Assembly (NCBI GenBank): GCA_919901555.1
Contig: CAKKPG010000061.1
Span: 1-64,000, forward strand
DNA from: Nitrospiria bacterium
GTDB lineage: Bacteria; Nitrospirota; UBA9217
Direction of reading: 5' to 3'
Length of the DNA stretch: 64,000 bases
The translations under genes were made by a program, and so were the position numbers. The notes under the pieces are model-generated. The model was not told the origin of the DNA. It was given only the letters and a program-made list of their open reading frames with translations, and made no database searches. Every line of letters starts with the position of its first letter. The stretch's first letter is position 1. Below, in pieces: positions 38,291 to 47,778 of the stretch.

Positions 38291-39643
38291 ATGCCGCGAA
38301 TTCTTATCATAGACGACGAATCATCAATACGGGCCATGCTGCTTCACCACTTTGCGACCCGGACGTGGGACGCGCTGGAAGCGGCGTGCGGCGCCGACGG
38401 GCTGCGCCTTGCCGACGAAGCCACGCCCGATGTCATTCTTCTCGATATGCGCCTTCCCGATATGGACGGCCTGGAGGCGCTGAGGTCGTTGCGGAAAAAA
38501 GGGTGCTCGGCTTCCGTGATTATCATGACGGCCTGGGGGACGATCTCGAACGCCGTGGAAGCCGTAAAACTCGGCGCCGAGCAGTATCTCACAAAGCCCT
38601 TCGAGCTGATTGAGCTTGATACCACCCTGGACCGGATCATCGAGGCAAGAAAGCTCAGATTGGAGAACCTCTATTATCTTGAACGCCTGGACCACGCGGT
38701 GGTGGGGGTCTCCAACGAGGTGCTGAAACTCCACCGCATGATCGACCTCATGGCGGAAAACGCCGACACCACCGTGCTGCTTCTCGGAGAGAGCGGAACG
38801 GGCAAGGAGCTTGTCGCCCGTGAGATCCACCGGCGGAGCGCCCGGCGGGCGAGGCCTTTCCTGGACATCAACTGCGCGGCGCTCCCGGAGGGGCTCCTTG
38901 AGAGCGAGATGTTCGGGCACGAACGGGGCGCGTTCACGGGAGCGCACGAGCTCAAGCGGGGATTGTTCGAGGTCGCCGACGGCGGCACGGTTTTCCTGGA
39001 CGAGATCGGCGAGATGCCGGTCCCGGTGCAGCCCAGGCTCCTCCGCGTCCTGGAAAGCCGAAGCTTCAAGCGGGTGGGCGGCACCCGTGAGCTCCAGGTG
39101 AACGTGCGCATCATCGCGGCGACGAACAGCGATCTGGCCCGGTCCGTTGACGAAGGCCGCTTCCGGGAGGACCTTTACTACCGCCTGAACGTGTTCCCCC
39201 TTCTCATGCCGCCGCTCCGCGAGCGGCCGGAAGACATCCCCGCGCTCACCGGGTATTTTGTGAACCAGTTCAACCAGACGCTGAAGAAAAAAATCACCGG
39301 CTTCACCGAGGCGGCCATGGAGGCCATGACGCTCTATCCCTGGCCCGGCAATGTGCGCGAGCTGAGAAATGTCGTCGAGCGCGCGCTCGTGCTCTCCAAA
39401 GCGCCTATTATAGGCGTGGACCTGCTTCCGCGCGAGATCGCCGACGCCGGGGGGATCCCGCAGGCCCCGGAGCAGCCCGCGAGGAAGGCCCAGGGCCCCT
39501 GGAGATCTCTGGACAGAATGGAGCGGGAGTATATTCTGGAGGTGTTCAGGGCCGAGAAGGAGAACCGTTCGGTAACGGCGAAAGTCCTCGGCATAGCGCG
39601 TTCGACCCTGCTGGAGAAGCTGAAGAAGTACGGGGTCAAGTAA
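38291..39643 (+). CDS. NtrC-family sigma54-dependent response regulator
   Basis: [56 protein letters not shown]. Confidence 0.95.
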   Translation: MPRILIIDDESSIRAMLLHHFATRTWDALEAACGADGLRLADEATPDVILLDMRLPDMDGLEALRSLRKKGCSASVIIMTAWGTISNAVEAVKLGAEQYLTKPFELIELDTTLDRIIEARKLRLENLYYLERLDHAVVGVSNEVLKLHRMIDLMAENADTTVLLLGESGTGKELVAREIHRRSARRARPFLDINCAALPEGLLESEMFGHERGAFTGAHELKRGLFEVADGGTVFLDEIGEMPVPVQPRLLRVLESRSFKRVGGTRELQVNVRIIAATNSDLARSVDEGRFREDLYYRLNVFPLLMPPLRERPEDIPALTGYFVNQFNQTLKKKITGFTEAAMEAMTLYPWPGNVRELRNVVERALVLSKAPIIGVDLLPREIADAGGIPQAPEQPARKAQGPWRSLDRMEREYILEVFRAEKENRSVTAKVLGIARSTLLEKLKKYGVK

Positions 39644-39764
39644 GGCAGGAGACCGTAGACGGTGTATACGGCAGGCAGCAGCCAGGGAGGAGCGGAGGCA
39701 GGTTCGCCCCTGTGCACCGTATGCTGAATGCGGGCTCCGTGCATTTCCTGCCCTGAGTTTTTTC

Positions 39765-39793
39765 TTGATTTTTCCCCCGATTCATACCATAAT
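39765..39793 (+). promoter_or_regulatory. sigma70-type promoter for adk
   Basis: TTGATT - 17 nt - CATAAT; SD gaggagg before the ATG at 39839. Confidence 0.5.
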
Positions 39794-39838
39794 GCTCCCC
39801 TTGAAATATCATTTTTCCACTTTGAGGAGGTTTCATCC

Positions 39839-40492
39839 ATGCGAATCATTCTTTTAGGAGCGCCGGGCGCCGGGAAAGGCACGGTGGCCAAGCTCCTGAC
39901 GGCACTCGACGGTTCGGTCCAGATATCCACCGGCGACATCCTGCGCGGCGCGGTAAAGGCGGGCACGCCCCTCGGCAAAGAGGCCCAGGGATTCATGGAC
40001 CGGGGCGACCTGGTCCCCGATTCCCTCATCATGGGCATCATGGAGCAGCGGCTCCAGGAGCCGGACATGAAAAAGGGGTTCCTGCTCGACGGGTTCCCGC
40101 GGACCATTCCCCAGGCCGACGCGCTCGACGCCCTGCTCAAGAAGCTCCAGATCAAGCTCGACCTGGTGGCGAACATCGAAGTCCCCCGCGACGTGATCCT
40201 GGACCGCCTGACGACCCGCAGGACCTGCTCCAACACCTCCTGTCAGGAGATCTACAACGTGAAGAGCAACCCGCCCGCCCCCGGCGACAAGTGCAAGAAG
40301 TGCGGCAGTCCCGTGATCCAGCGCGCCGATGAGACCGTGGAGGCCATCAGCAAGCGGCTGGACGTGTACAACGAGAAGACGGCCCCCCTCATCGGGTACT
40401 ATGAAAAGAAGGGCATGGTCCTCACCATCCGCGAGACATCGAGCGACGGCGTGGTGAATGCGATCAAGAAGGGGATTGCGGCGAAGAAGTAG
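39839..40492 (+). CDS. adk: adenylate kinase (zinc-type LID)
   Basis: MRIILLGAPGAGKGTVAKLL; GFPRTIPQADAL; LID cysteines CSNTSC...CKKC. Confidence 0.96.
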   Translation: MRIILLGAPGAGKGTVAKLLTALDGSVQISTGDILRGAVKAGTPLGKEAQGFMDRGDLVPDSLIMGIMEQRLQEPDMKKGFLLDGFPRTIPQADALDALLKKLQIKLDLVANIEVPRDVILDRLTTRRTCSNTSCQEIYNVKSNPPAPGDKCKKCGSPVIQRADETVEAISKRLDVYNEKTAPLIGYYEKKGMVLTIRETSSDGVVNAIKKGIAAKK

Positions 40493-40517
40493 TTTTCTGC
40501 ATAGACAGGCAATGCGA

Positions 40518-40548
40518 AGGGCGGGATGACATCATCCCGCCCTTTTTT
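40518..40548 (+). terminator. rho-independent terminator after adk
   Basis: gggcgggatga-ca-tcatcccgccc followed by TTTTTT. Confidence 0.85.
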
Positions 40549-40706
40549 GTCCTTATTCGCGCACAGATAGCAGAAACTCTTTCCCTTGTTCGCAATATCC
40601 GGCAGCCCCGCGGTCAGACCGTTCTATGGTATACTTGTGACGATGCGGTCACGGCCGCGCCTGGCGGGCTGAGTTCAAGGTGCGGATCGTTGAAAGGGAG
40701 GTTCGT

Positions 40707-41978
40707 ATGCGACGAGTGTTCGTGCTTCTATGCCTGGGCATCCTCTGCTCCTGCGCCGGCGCTCATCGCGCGGGACAGGCGGTGGATTCGTCGAGCATCC
40801 TTTACATCCAGGGGGTCGTTGAGTCTGTGTCGAAGAACGAAGTGGTCCTGCGGCTGCAGCTGCCGGAGTTCAAAAAGGCCGATACGGCAGTGCAGGAGCT
40901 TGCGCACCGAGTCGTTGAGAAATGTATGGTGCTCGAAGGCATCCGTACCGAGATGAACGGCGAGCCCGCTGTCGTCCGGGAAACGCGGGGAAGCTCGGTG
41001 AGCCTTCAACTGGAACAGCCCTTCGGAGGGGCTGCGGGATCGCTCGTGCGGCTGAAGGTGCCGAAAAAAACGATCGCCGTGGTCGATTTCGAGGTTATCA
41101 GGGGCAGGGAGAAAGATGCGGGCCGGGTGACGCTCGAAGGCCTGACCACGGCGCTGATCGATTCGGGCCACTTTACCGTTGTTGAGCGGACGAAGCTTCA
41201 GGCGGTCCTGACCGAGATCGGGCTGAGCATGACGGGCCTGACGAAGGAGACGCCTGATAAGGTCGTCGGAAACCTGCTCATGGCCGACCTGCTCCTGACC
41301 GGGACCCTGGCGCAGCAGGGTATGGTATGGGACACGAACCTCCGGATCGTGAACGTGCGCACAGGCCAGGCAATGGCAGCCATCTCCACGCAGATGAAAA
41401 TGAGCGCGCTGTCAGACATTCGCGATACAGGCGCACTTGACGAGGATTTTGAGGGGAATACTATTTCTTCATCATGGCTTACGGGACATCGAGCCCGCGG
41501 CGCCTTCCGCGTTACGCATGATACGACGTCGGGCGCTGATTCGTCGAGCCGTTCGTTCCGGATGGACTACGATCTTCAGGTCATTCCCAGGGAGGAGATG
41601 TTCGCCAGGATAGCGAACATGCTGAAGCGCGACCTTTCGTTGTACAGCGGTATCGAGTTCTCCGTCAAGGCGAGCGCATCGTCCACCGGCGCGCTCCGGA
41701 TGCTCACATCGGACCACGAGGACGCTAATACGATCGATGCATGGGGTGGGACATTCGAAATAGGGCCGGAGTGGAAAAAGGTCAGAATACCCTTCTCCGA
41801 GATGGTCGTGCTGCGTGGATGGATCAAGCGGGGAGCGCAGTCATACGGGGCCAAGCCGGGCAAGCAGATACTCGACCTGAGCCGTGTTGAGAGCATCGAA
41901 GTGGGAGTGCCGAAGCAGCATAATCCCGTGCTGAAGGGAAGCATGTGGCTCGATAAGGTGAGGTTCTACAGCGAGTGA
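40707..41978 (+). CDS. lipoprotein with CsgG/TolB-like domain and C-terminal beta-sandwich-like domain
   Basis: Lipobox-like LCSCAG; KKTIAVVDFEVIRGREKDAGRVTLEGLTTALIDSGHFTVVERTKLQAVLTEIG. Confidence 0.7.
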   Translation: MRRVFVLLCLGILCSCAGAHRAGQAVDSSSILYIQGVVESVSKNEVVLRLQLPEFKKADTAVQELAHRVVEKCMVLEGIRTEMNGEPAVVRETRGSSVSLQLEQPFGGAAGSLVRLKVPKKTIAVVDFEVIRGREKDAGRVTLEGLTTALIDSGHFTVVERTKLQAVLTEIGLSMTGLTKETPDKVVGNLLMADLLLTGTLAQQGMVWDTNLRIVNVRTGQAMAAISTQMKMSALSDIRDTGALDEDFEGNTISSSWLTGHRARGAFRVTHDTTSGADSSSRSFRMDYDLQVIPREEMFARIANMLKRDLSLYSGIEFSVKASASSTGALRMLTSDHEDANTIDAWGGTFEIGPEWKKVRIPFSEMVVLRGWIKRGAQSYGAKPGKQILDLSRVESIEVGVPKQHNPVLKGSMWLDKVRFYSE

Positions 41979-42162
41979 GAGGGGGCCTTCTATGATGAGA
42001 ACGTGGATCGTTCGCCTCACTTTTTTACGGCAGTGCTTGTGCTTCGTTTGACGGGTACGTACGTTCCTGAAAATGACAACAGATAGCGTCTCGACACGGG
42101 GATGGAGATTTGTGCAAATGATTGTTGCATTCCTCGGGATAATATGATTAACTTTATAGCCT

Positions 42163-42702
42163 ATGGACTTTCGTGCCGTCATCTCAGCCTTGTTGGGGAA
42201 ATTTAACGAGCATCACGTGCGATACGGTCTCATGGGTGGCTTTGCCCTGGGGCTCTGGGGTGTCGGCCGGGCGACCATTGACCTGGATTTTCTCGTCAGT
42301 CGTGATGATCTGGACAAGATCGATACGGTGATGTCGGGACTCGGCTATGAGAGGAAGTTCAAGAGCGAAAACGTCTCCCAGTATGTTTCTCCCTCGAAAC
42401 TTTTCGGCGAAGTGGATTATCTTCACGCTTTCCGCGAGGCAAGCACGGAGATGCTGGAACGCGCGGAAGAGAAGGCTATCTTCAGCGGAGCCTTGAAGAT
42501 CAAGGTGCTCAGGCCGGAAGATCTCATTGGCCTGAAACTGCAGGCGATCAAGAACGATCCTGCCAGAAAAGAAAAGGATATGGCGGATATTAAGGCGTTG
42601 GCCTCGGTTTTGAAGGGGCGTCTTGACCGGCAGATGATAGAAAAATATGCTTCGATCCTTGATGCCGAGGAGCTGCTGAAGGGCCTTAATGAAGAATGGT
42701 GA
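42163..42702 (+). CDS. nucleotidyltransferase-fold protein (AbiEii/MNT-like)
   Basis: YGLMGGFALGLWGVGRATIDLDFLVSRDD (GG...DLD nucleotidyltransferase motif); LRPEDLIGLKLQAI. Confidence 0.7.
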   Translation: MDFRAVISALLGKFNEHHVRYGLMGGFALGLWGVGRATIDLDFLVSRDDLDKIDTVMSGLGYERKFKSENVSQYVSPSKLFGEVDYLHAFREASTEMLERAEEKAIFSGALKIKVLRPEDLIGLKLQAIKNDPARKEKDMADIKALASVLKGRLDRQMIEKYASILDAEELLKGLNEEW

Positions 42703-42928
42703 GATGAAACTATCGAAGATCGCAGAACAGGAGATGCGGAAATATTCGCGTTCAACGGCGTTCAAGAACGAGATGGATGTCGTGGCGGGCGGGCGGCACA
42801 ACCCTTTTATCAGGGATGGTGTTGCGGATGTGGATGCCTATGTAGAGTTTGTTTCTTCCTTCAACGAATTCATTGGTCATCGACCGAAACCGTTTGTTTC
42901 CATGAGCGGCAGTGACATGCGCCTCTGA
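42689..42928 (+). CDS. small conserved-looking protein overlapping the nucleotidyltransferase gene
   Basis: 79 aa ORF overlapping the upstream ORF by 14 nt. Confidence 0.5.
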   Translation: MKNGEMKLSKIAEQEMRKYSRSTAFKNEMDVVAGGRHNPFIRDGVADVDAYVEFVSSFNEFIGHRPKPFVSMSGSDMRL

Positions 42929-42960
42929 TACTGTTCCTCGTGCCTGTACGACCCCGCGGC

Positions 42961-43818
42961 TTACAGCCTCACCGCCACTCCCCGTTCCTTCAGGTATTCT
43001 TTTGCCTGTCTGATGGTGTATTCCCGGAAGTGAAAGATCGAGGCCGCAAGCGCGGCATCGGCTTTGCCCTTGGTAAAGCCTTCATAAATATGCTCGAGGT
43101 TTCCCACGCCGCCTGAGGCGATGACGGGAATCGTGACCGCTTCGGCAACAGCGCGGGTAAGCTCCAGGTCATAGCCGGTCTTCTGTCCGTCCTGGTTCAT
43201 GCTCGTGAGCAGGATCTCCCCGGCGCCGTACTCCTCCATCTTGCGCGCCCAGGCAACAGCATCGATGCCCATGGGCTTCCTGCCGCCGTGCGTGTAGACT
43301 TCCCATTTGAGTGCGGAGTGCGGAGTGTGGAGTGTCGAGTTGGAGAGGAAGAGAGCGCGATATTTTGGGTCGTCGGCCCAGGTGAGGGGCGGCTTGAAGT
43401 CCTTGTCGTGGGCAACGACCCGCTTCGCGTCGATGGCAACGACGATGCACTGGCTGCCGAAGCGCATGGAGGCTGCCTTGATGAATTCCGGGTCGTGGAC
43501 CGCGGTAGTGTTGATCGAGACCTTGTCCGCTCCGGCAAGAAGAAGGTTCCGGATATCATCGAGGTTCTTGATCCCGCCTCCTACGGTCAACGGCATGAAG
43601 ACCTGCTCGGCGGTCCTTCGGACCACGTCGAGGATGATGCCCCGCTCTTCGTGGGACGCGGTGATGTCGAGAAACGTGAGCTCGTCAGCGCCCTGCTCGT
43701 CGTAGACCTTCGCGATCTCAACAGGGTCGCCGGCGTCGATGAGGTTCACGAAGCTCACGCCCTTGACGACCCGGCCTCCCTTCACGTCGAGGCAGGGTAT
43801 GATTCGCTTGGTTAACAT
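42961..43818 (-). CDS. hisF: imidazole glycerol phosphate synthase subunit HisF, with an unusual internal insertion
   Basis: [69 protein letters not shown]; start at 43818 preferred. Confidence 0.95.
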   Translation of the reverse strand: MLTKRIIPCLDVKGGRVVKGVSFVNLIDAGDPVEIAKVYDEQGADELTFLDITASHEERGIILDVVRRTAEQVFMPLTVGGGIKNLDDIRNLLLAGADKVSINTTAVHDPEFIKAASMRFGSQCIVVAIDAKRVVAHDKDFKPPLTWADDPKYRALFLSNSTLHTPHSALKWEVYTHGGRKPMGIDAVAWARKMEEYGAGEILLTSMNQDGQKTGYDLELTRAVAEAVTIPVIASGGVGNLEHIYEGFTKGKADAALAASIFHFREYTIRQAKEYLKERGVAVRL

Positions 43819-43837
43819 AAGAGTTCCGTTTCGCCTT

Positions 43838-43937
43838 CTTTTACGGCTGTCATTGCAAGGAGCGTAGCGACGAAGCAATCTCTGTTTCCTAAGGCGAGAT
43901 TGCCGCGCTCCCTTCGGTCGCTCGCAATGACGGTGGA
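43838..43937 (-). repeat. palindromic interspersed repeat (CATTGCGAGGAGCG...CGACGAAGCAATCTC type)
   Basis: gtcattgcaaggagcgtagcgacgaagcaatctc ... gagattgccgcgctcccttcggtcgctcgcaatgac. Confidence 0.8.
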
Positions 43938-43938
43938 A

Positions 43939-44685
43939 TTACCGCGCGCACCGGTTGTCGTTCAATTTGACGAACGTGATGGCTTCCTTCAAGTTAAGGG
44001 AACCGCTGTAGATCGCTTTCCCGGTGATCACGCCGCTTACTCCGGAATACCTGACCGCCATCAGGTTCTCGATGTCCTTGAGCGTATGGACGCCGCCTGA
44101 GGCGATGACGGGGATGTGGAGCGCTTCCGCCAGCGCCTTCGTGGCCACGATATTCGGCCCTGAGAGCATGCCGTCGCGCTTGATGTCCGTATAGATAATG
44201 GCGATGACGCCGTAATCCTGCATTTGCTTCGCGAGGTCAACGGCCTTGACCCTCGTCACTTCCGCCCAGCCCTTGATCGCCACCAGACCGTCCTTGGCGT
44301 CGATGCCCACGATGATCTTGCCGGGAAATTCTCCACAGGCTTCCCGCACAAAGGACGGATTCTCGATCGCCGCGGTGCCGAGGATGATCCGGTCTATGCC
44401 GATCGAAACGAGCGATCGGATCGTTGCCATGTCGCGGATGCCGCCGCCGACTTCAATGGGCATCTTGACGGCGGCCCGGATGGCCATGATGGCGTCGAGA
44501 TTTTTCGGCGCCCCTGCAAAGGCGCCGTTCAGGTCCACCACGTGGAGGAGCTCGGCGCCCTGGGTCTCCCAGTGCTTCGCCGTGATCGCGGGATCGTCGG
44601 AATAAACGGTGGCCTTGTCCATGAGCCCCTGTTCCAGGCGCACGCACTTGCCTTCTTTTAGATCGATGGCGGGAATGATGAGCAT
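43939..44685 (-). CDS. hisA: phosphoribosylformimino-5-aminoimidazole carboxamide ribotide isomerase
   Basis: [47 protein letters not shown]. Confidence 0.95.
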   Translation of the reverse strand: MLIIPAIDLKEGKCVRLEQGLMDKATVYSDDPAITAKHWETQGAELLHVVDLNGAFAGAPKNLDAIMAIRAAVKMPIEVGGGIRDMATIRSLVSIGIDRIILGTAAIENPSFVREACGEFPGKIIVGIDAKDGLVAIKGWAEVTRVKAVDLAKQMQDYGVIAIIYTDIKRDGMLSGPNIVATKALAEALHIPVIASGGVHTLKDIENLMAVRYSGVSGVITGKAIYSGSLNLKEAITFVKLNDNRCAR

Positions 44686-44689
44686 ATGT

Positions 44690-44880
44690 TTAAATTTTAA
44701 ATCCTAACCCGGACAAGCCGGAACCAAACATGCCACGAAGGCACGAAGGCACGAAGAAATTCATAAAGAGGTTAGAAGTTTGGTAATTCCTTAATTCTTC
44801 GTGTTTTCTTTGTGCCTTAGAGCCTTCGCGGCTGAATTTTGTTTTCATTTTGCGATTAGGATTTTGTGCTTATCCTTTCT
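44690..44880 (-). repeat. composite palindromic word-repeat element
   Basis: taaatcctaacccggacaagccggaac, cacgaaggcacgaaggcacgaagaaattc ... taattcttcgtgttttctttgtgcc ... gattaggatttt. Confidence 0.75.
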
Positions 44881-45535
44881 GTTCTCCGAAGCGCTTCAGG
44901 ATACTGAGCCCCAGCGCCTGGCTCTTCTCCGGATGGAATTGGACCGCGAAGACGTTGTCCTTCCAGATGCTTGAAACGAACTCGAACCCATAAGGGGTGG
45001 TCGTTGCAATGACGCTCCTGTCCTCAGGCACCGCGTGGAAGGAATGCACGAAGTACACGTAGCTGTTCTCCGGGGTTTCCCCGAGGGCAGGAGGCCGCCG
45101 CTTGATCGAAAGAGAGTTCCAGCCCATGTGAGGGACCTTCAACGTTTCGAGTGCCCCCGATTGAGACGTTCGAGGGCAGGCTTCGCGCGGAGTGCCGAAT
45201 GCAGGACCTTTAAATCTGATCACGCGGCCCTTGATGATGTCCAGCCCCTTCGAGATGCCGAACTCCTCGCTTTCTGTAAAAAGAAGCTGGAGTCCCAGGC
45301 AGATGCCGAGGAAGGGCTTGCCGGAGCGGATGCTTTTGTGCACCGCATCGATGAGGCCGAACTGCTCCAGGTTCCGCATGCAGTCCGGGAAAGCGCCCAC
45401 GCCGGGGAGAACGACCTTCGAAGCATCGAGGATCGTTTTCGGATCGCGCGTGACCACAGCCTCGTGGCCCATGCGCTCGAAGCCCTTCTGGACGCTCCGC
45501 AGATTCCCCATTCCGTAATCAATGATTGCGATCAT
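44870..45535 (-). CDS. hisH: imidazole glycerol phosphate synthase subunit HisH
   Basis: MIAIIDYGMGNLRSVQKGFERMG; GICLGLQLLF; VPHMGWNSL; FAVQFHPEKSQ. Confidence 0.94.
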   Translation of the reverse strand: MIAIIDYGMGNLRSVQKGFERMGHEAVVTRDPKTILDASKVVLPGVGAFPDCMRNLEQFGLIDAVHKSIRSGKPFLGICLGLQLLFTESEEFGISKGLDIIKGRVIRFKGPAFGTPREACPRTSQSGALETLKVPHMGWNSLSIKRRPPALGETPENSYVYFVHSFHAVPEDRSVIATTTPYGFEFVSSIWKDNVFAVQFHPEKSQALGLSILKRFGEQKG

Positions 45536-45544
45536 AGCTGAACC

Positions 45545-45756
45545 TTACTGCATTGGAAGTTGTAAATTGTAAAAGTCAAATTTGATGATCTCGTAAGAAG
45601 TCAATTTTTCACACGAAGGCACAAAGACACAAAGAAAGGCATATTGAAAACATTCAGGTTTTCCTTCGTGACCTCCGTGATCTTTGTGTGAGAACGGTTT
45701 TTACGGAACCATTAAATTTTAAACTTACAATTTGCAATTTGCTATTTGAAATGCCC
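45545..45756 (-). repeat. composite word-repeat element
   Basis: ttgtaaattgtaaaagtcaaatttg, cacgaaggcacaaagacacaaag ... ctttgtgtgagaac, ttacaatttgcaatttgctatttgaaatg. Confidence 0.65.
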
Positions 45757-46347
45757 TTAGATCTTACCCTTCGTCGAGAGCACGCCCTTGATCCTCGGAT
45801 CGAGGCTTGTTGCCTGGTCCAGGGCGCGGCCGAAGGCCTTAAAGATGCCTTCAAGCATGTGGTGGACGTCCCGGCCGTAGAGGAGGCGGATATGGAGGTT
45901 CATGCCCGCGTGGTTGGCCACGGAGCGGAAGAAGTCCTCTGCAAGCCCCGGGTCGAAATCCTTGAGCTTGTGCTTTTTCGGCAGTTCCACCTGGTAGGCC
46001 AGGTAGGGCCTGCCCGACAGGTCCATGACCACCTGCGCCAGGGCCTCGTCCATGGGCACCGTGACATCGCCGTACCTGCGGACGCCCTTGCTGTCACCCA
46101 GGGCCTTCTTGAGCGCCTGGCCGAAGGCTATCCCCAGGTCCTCCACGGTGTGGTGGTCGTCGATCTCCGTATCTCCCTTGGCCTTCACCGTGAGGTCGAA
46201 GAAGCCGTGCTTCGCGATATGCGAAAACATATGGTCCATGAACGGCACCGAGGTCTTGATGCTGTACGTTCCCGTGCCGTCGAGATCCAGGGAGATCTTG
46301 ATGTCCGTCTCTTTGGTCTTGCGTTCGATCGTCGCTTTGCGAGGCAT
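45757..46347 (-). CDS. hisB: imidazoleglycerol-phosphate dehydratase
   Basis: [59 protein letters not shown]. Confidence 0.96.
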   Translation of the reverse strand: MPRKATIERKTKETDIKISLDLDGTGTYSIKTSVPFMDHMFSHIAKHGFFDLTVKAKGDTEIDDHHTVEDLGIAFGQALKKALGDSKGVRRYGDVTVPMDEALAQVVMDLSGRPYLAYQVELPKKHKLKDFDPGLAEDFFRSVANHAGMNLHIRLLYGRDVHHMLEGIFKAFGRALDQATSLDPRIKGVLSTKGKI

Positions 46348-46362
46348 TTTGTCTCCTGAAAA

Positions 46363-46432
46363 AGTTAAGGAGTTGAGGGGTTCAAGCGTTGAGGAGTTAA
46401 CTCCCCAACTCCATAACTCTTAAACTCCAAAA
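46363..46432 (-). repeat. word-repeat palindrome between hisB and hisC
   Basis: aaggagttgaggggttcaagcgttgaggagttaactccccaactccataactcttaaactcc. Confidence 0.7.
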
Positions 46433-47499
46433 ACTTTATTAAGTTCTACGATGAACTCATCGTTCTCTTCCGGTGTCCCTACGGTCACCCGCAGGCAGTT
46501 CTTGAGCGGACCGGGCCTGTTCAGGTTCTTGACGAGTATTCCCGCCTGCTTGAGAGCAGTATAGATCGCCGTCGCGTCCTTTTTCGTCCTGAATAAAATG
46601 AAATTGGTTTCCGACGGGTAAGCAGTAATTCCCTGCATGCGAGACAAGGCATTATAAAGTCTTTCCCGCTCGGAAATCAACAGGGAAATCTGCTGGTTCA
46701 GCACGTCCTGGCGCCTGAGCGCGACCACGGCGGCCCTTTGTGACAGGACGTTGATGTTGTAGGGCAGTCTGATCTTGTTCAGCTCTTCGATGACCCCCGG
46801 CGCGGCCGTAAGCGCACCGATGCGAAGCCCGGCAAACCCGATCTTCGACAGGGTCCGGAGGAGAATCATGTTCGGATGCTTGTCGAGAAAGGGCAGGAAA
46901 CTCTTCCCAGAAAAACTGTAATAGGCCTCGTCAACCACCACGGCGGCATTCACCTTTTCCAGTATTTTTCGAACGCCGTCATCGGAGAACCGGTTTCCCG
47001 TGGGATTATTGGGACAGGCGAGAAAAATGACCCTGGCTTTGACCTGTCGTGCCTTTCTGATAAGCTTGTCGGCATCGAGGTCGAAATTCATATCGAGCGG
47101 TACGGCGGCCACCTTTTGTGAAAGCGCCCGTGCCGTTATCTCGTACATGGCGAAGGTCGGCTCCGGAATGAGCACCGGTCCGCCGAATGCCAGGATGATC
47201 GTCTGGATGAGTTCATCGGAGCCGTTTCCGAGGACCATCCGGTCCGGGTCCATGCCCCACATGGCGGCAATGGCCTGCTTGAGCTCTTTTGCCGATGGGT
47301 CCGGATAGAGGTTGATGCGGGTATTTCCGACATCCGCGGAAATCTCCCTTCTCACTTCCTCGGGAAGCGGGAAGGGATTCTCCATGGCGTCGAGCTTGAT
47401 GCGGACCGGTGTTTCGTCAATGTGGTAAGCCTTGAGCTTACGGACAGAGGGCTTGATGAGCTTTGTTATGTTTTTTGTTTTGGACGATTTTGCCAGCAT
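46420..47499 (-). CDS. hisC: histidinol-phosphate aminotransferase
   Basis: RIKLDAMENPFPLPEEVR; LGNGSDELIQTIILAF; CPNNPTGN; RTLSKIGFAGLRIG. Confidence 0.95.
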   Translation of the reverse strand: MLAKSSKTKNITKLIKPSVRKLKAYHIDETPVRIKLDAMENPFPLPEEVRREISADVGNTRINLYPDPSAKELKQAIAAMWGMDPDRMVLGNGSDELIQTIILAFGGPVLIPEPTFAMYEITARALSQKVAAVPLDMNFDLDADKLIRKARQVKARVIFLACPNNPTGNRFSDDGVRKILEKVNAAVVVDEAYYSFSGKSFLPFLDKHPNMILLRTLSKIGFAGLRIGALTAAPGVIEELNKIRLPYNINVLSQRAAVVALRRQDVLNQQISLLISERERLYNALSRMQGITAYPSETNFILFRTKKDATAIYTALKQAGILVKNLNRPGPLKNCLRVTVGTPEENDEFIVELNKVFGV

Positions 47500-47610
47500 A
47501 ACGTCTTAAATATACAGGAAACAGAGACTGCGTACAAGGGGAAAAATTGTGCTCGCTGAGTCATAGTCCTGCCTGCCAAGCCTGCGATTGTCGTAATATC
47601 GAACAAGCCA

Positions 47611-47639
47611 TTGACAGATTATCGTACTTATGATAGTAT
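47611..47639 (+). promoter_or_regulatory. sigma70-type promoter driving the XRE-Panacea toxin-antitoxin operon
   Basis: TTGACA - 17 nt - TAGTAT; spacer contains imperfect palindrome ATCGTACTTATGAT (possible operator). Confidence 0.55.
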
Positions 47640-47747
47640 GGTGTCATTAGTCAGTTACAAATCAAATTCTTCTCATAATGGGAAGAATATTTCTTCAATG
47701 TTTTGATTTTTACCGCAATTTTGCAATTTTCAATTTGCATTTTACAA

Positions 47748-47768
47748 TTCCGGCTTGTCCGGGTTAGG
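47748..47768 (+). repeat. copy of the interspersed CCTAACCCGGACAAGCCGGAA core motif (reverse orientation)
   Basis: ttccggcttgtccgggttagg; exact match to copies near 10672, 44703 and 62632. Confidence 0.85.
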
Positions 47769-47778
47769 GGAGGAGTCA

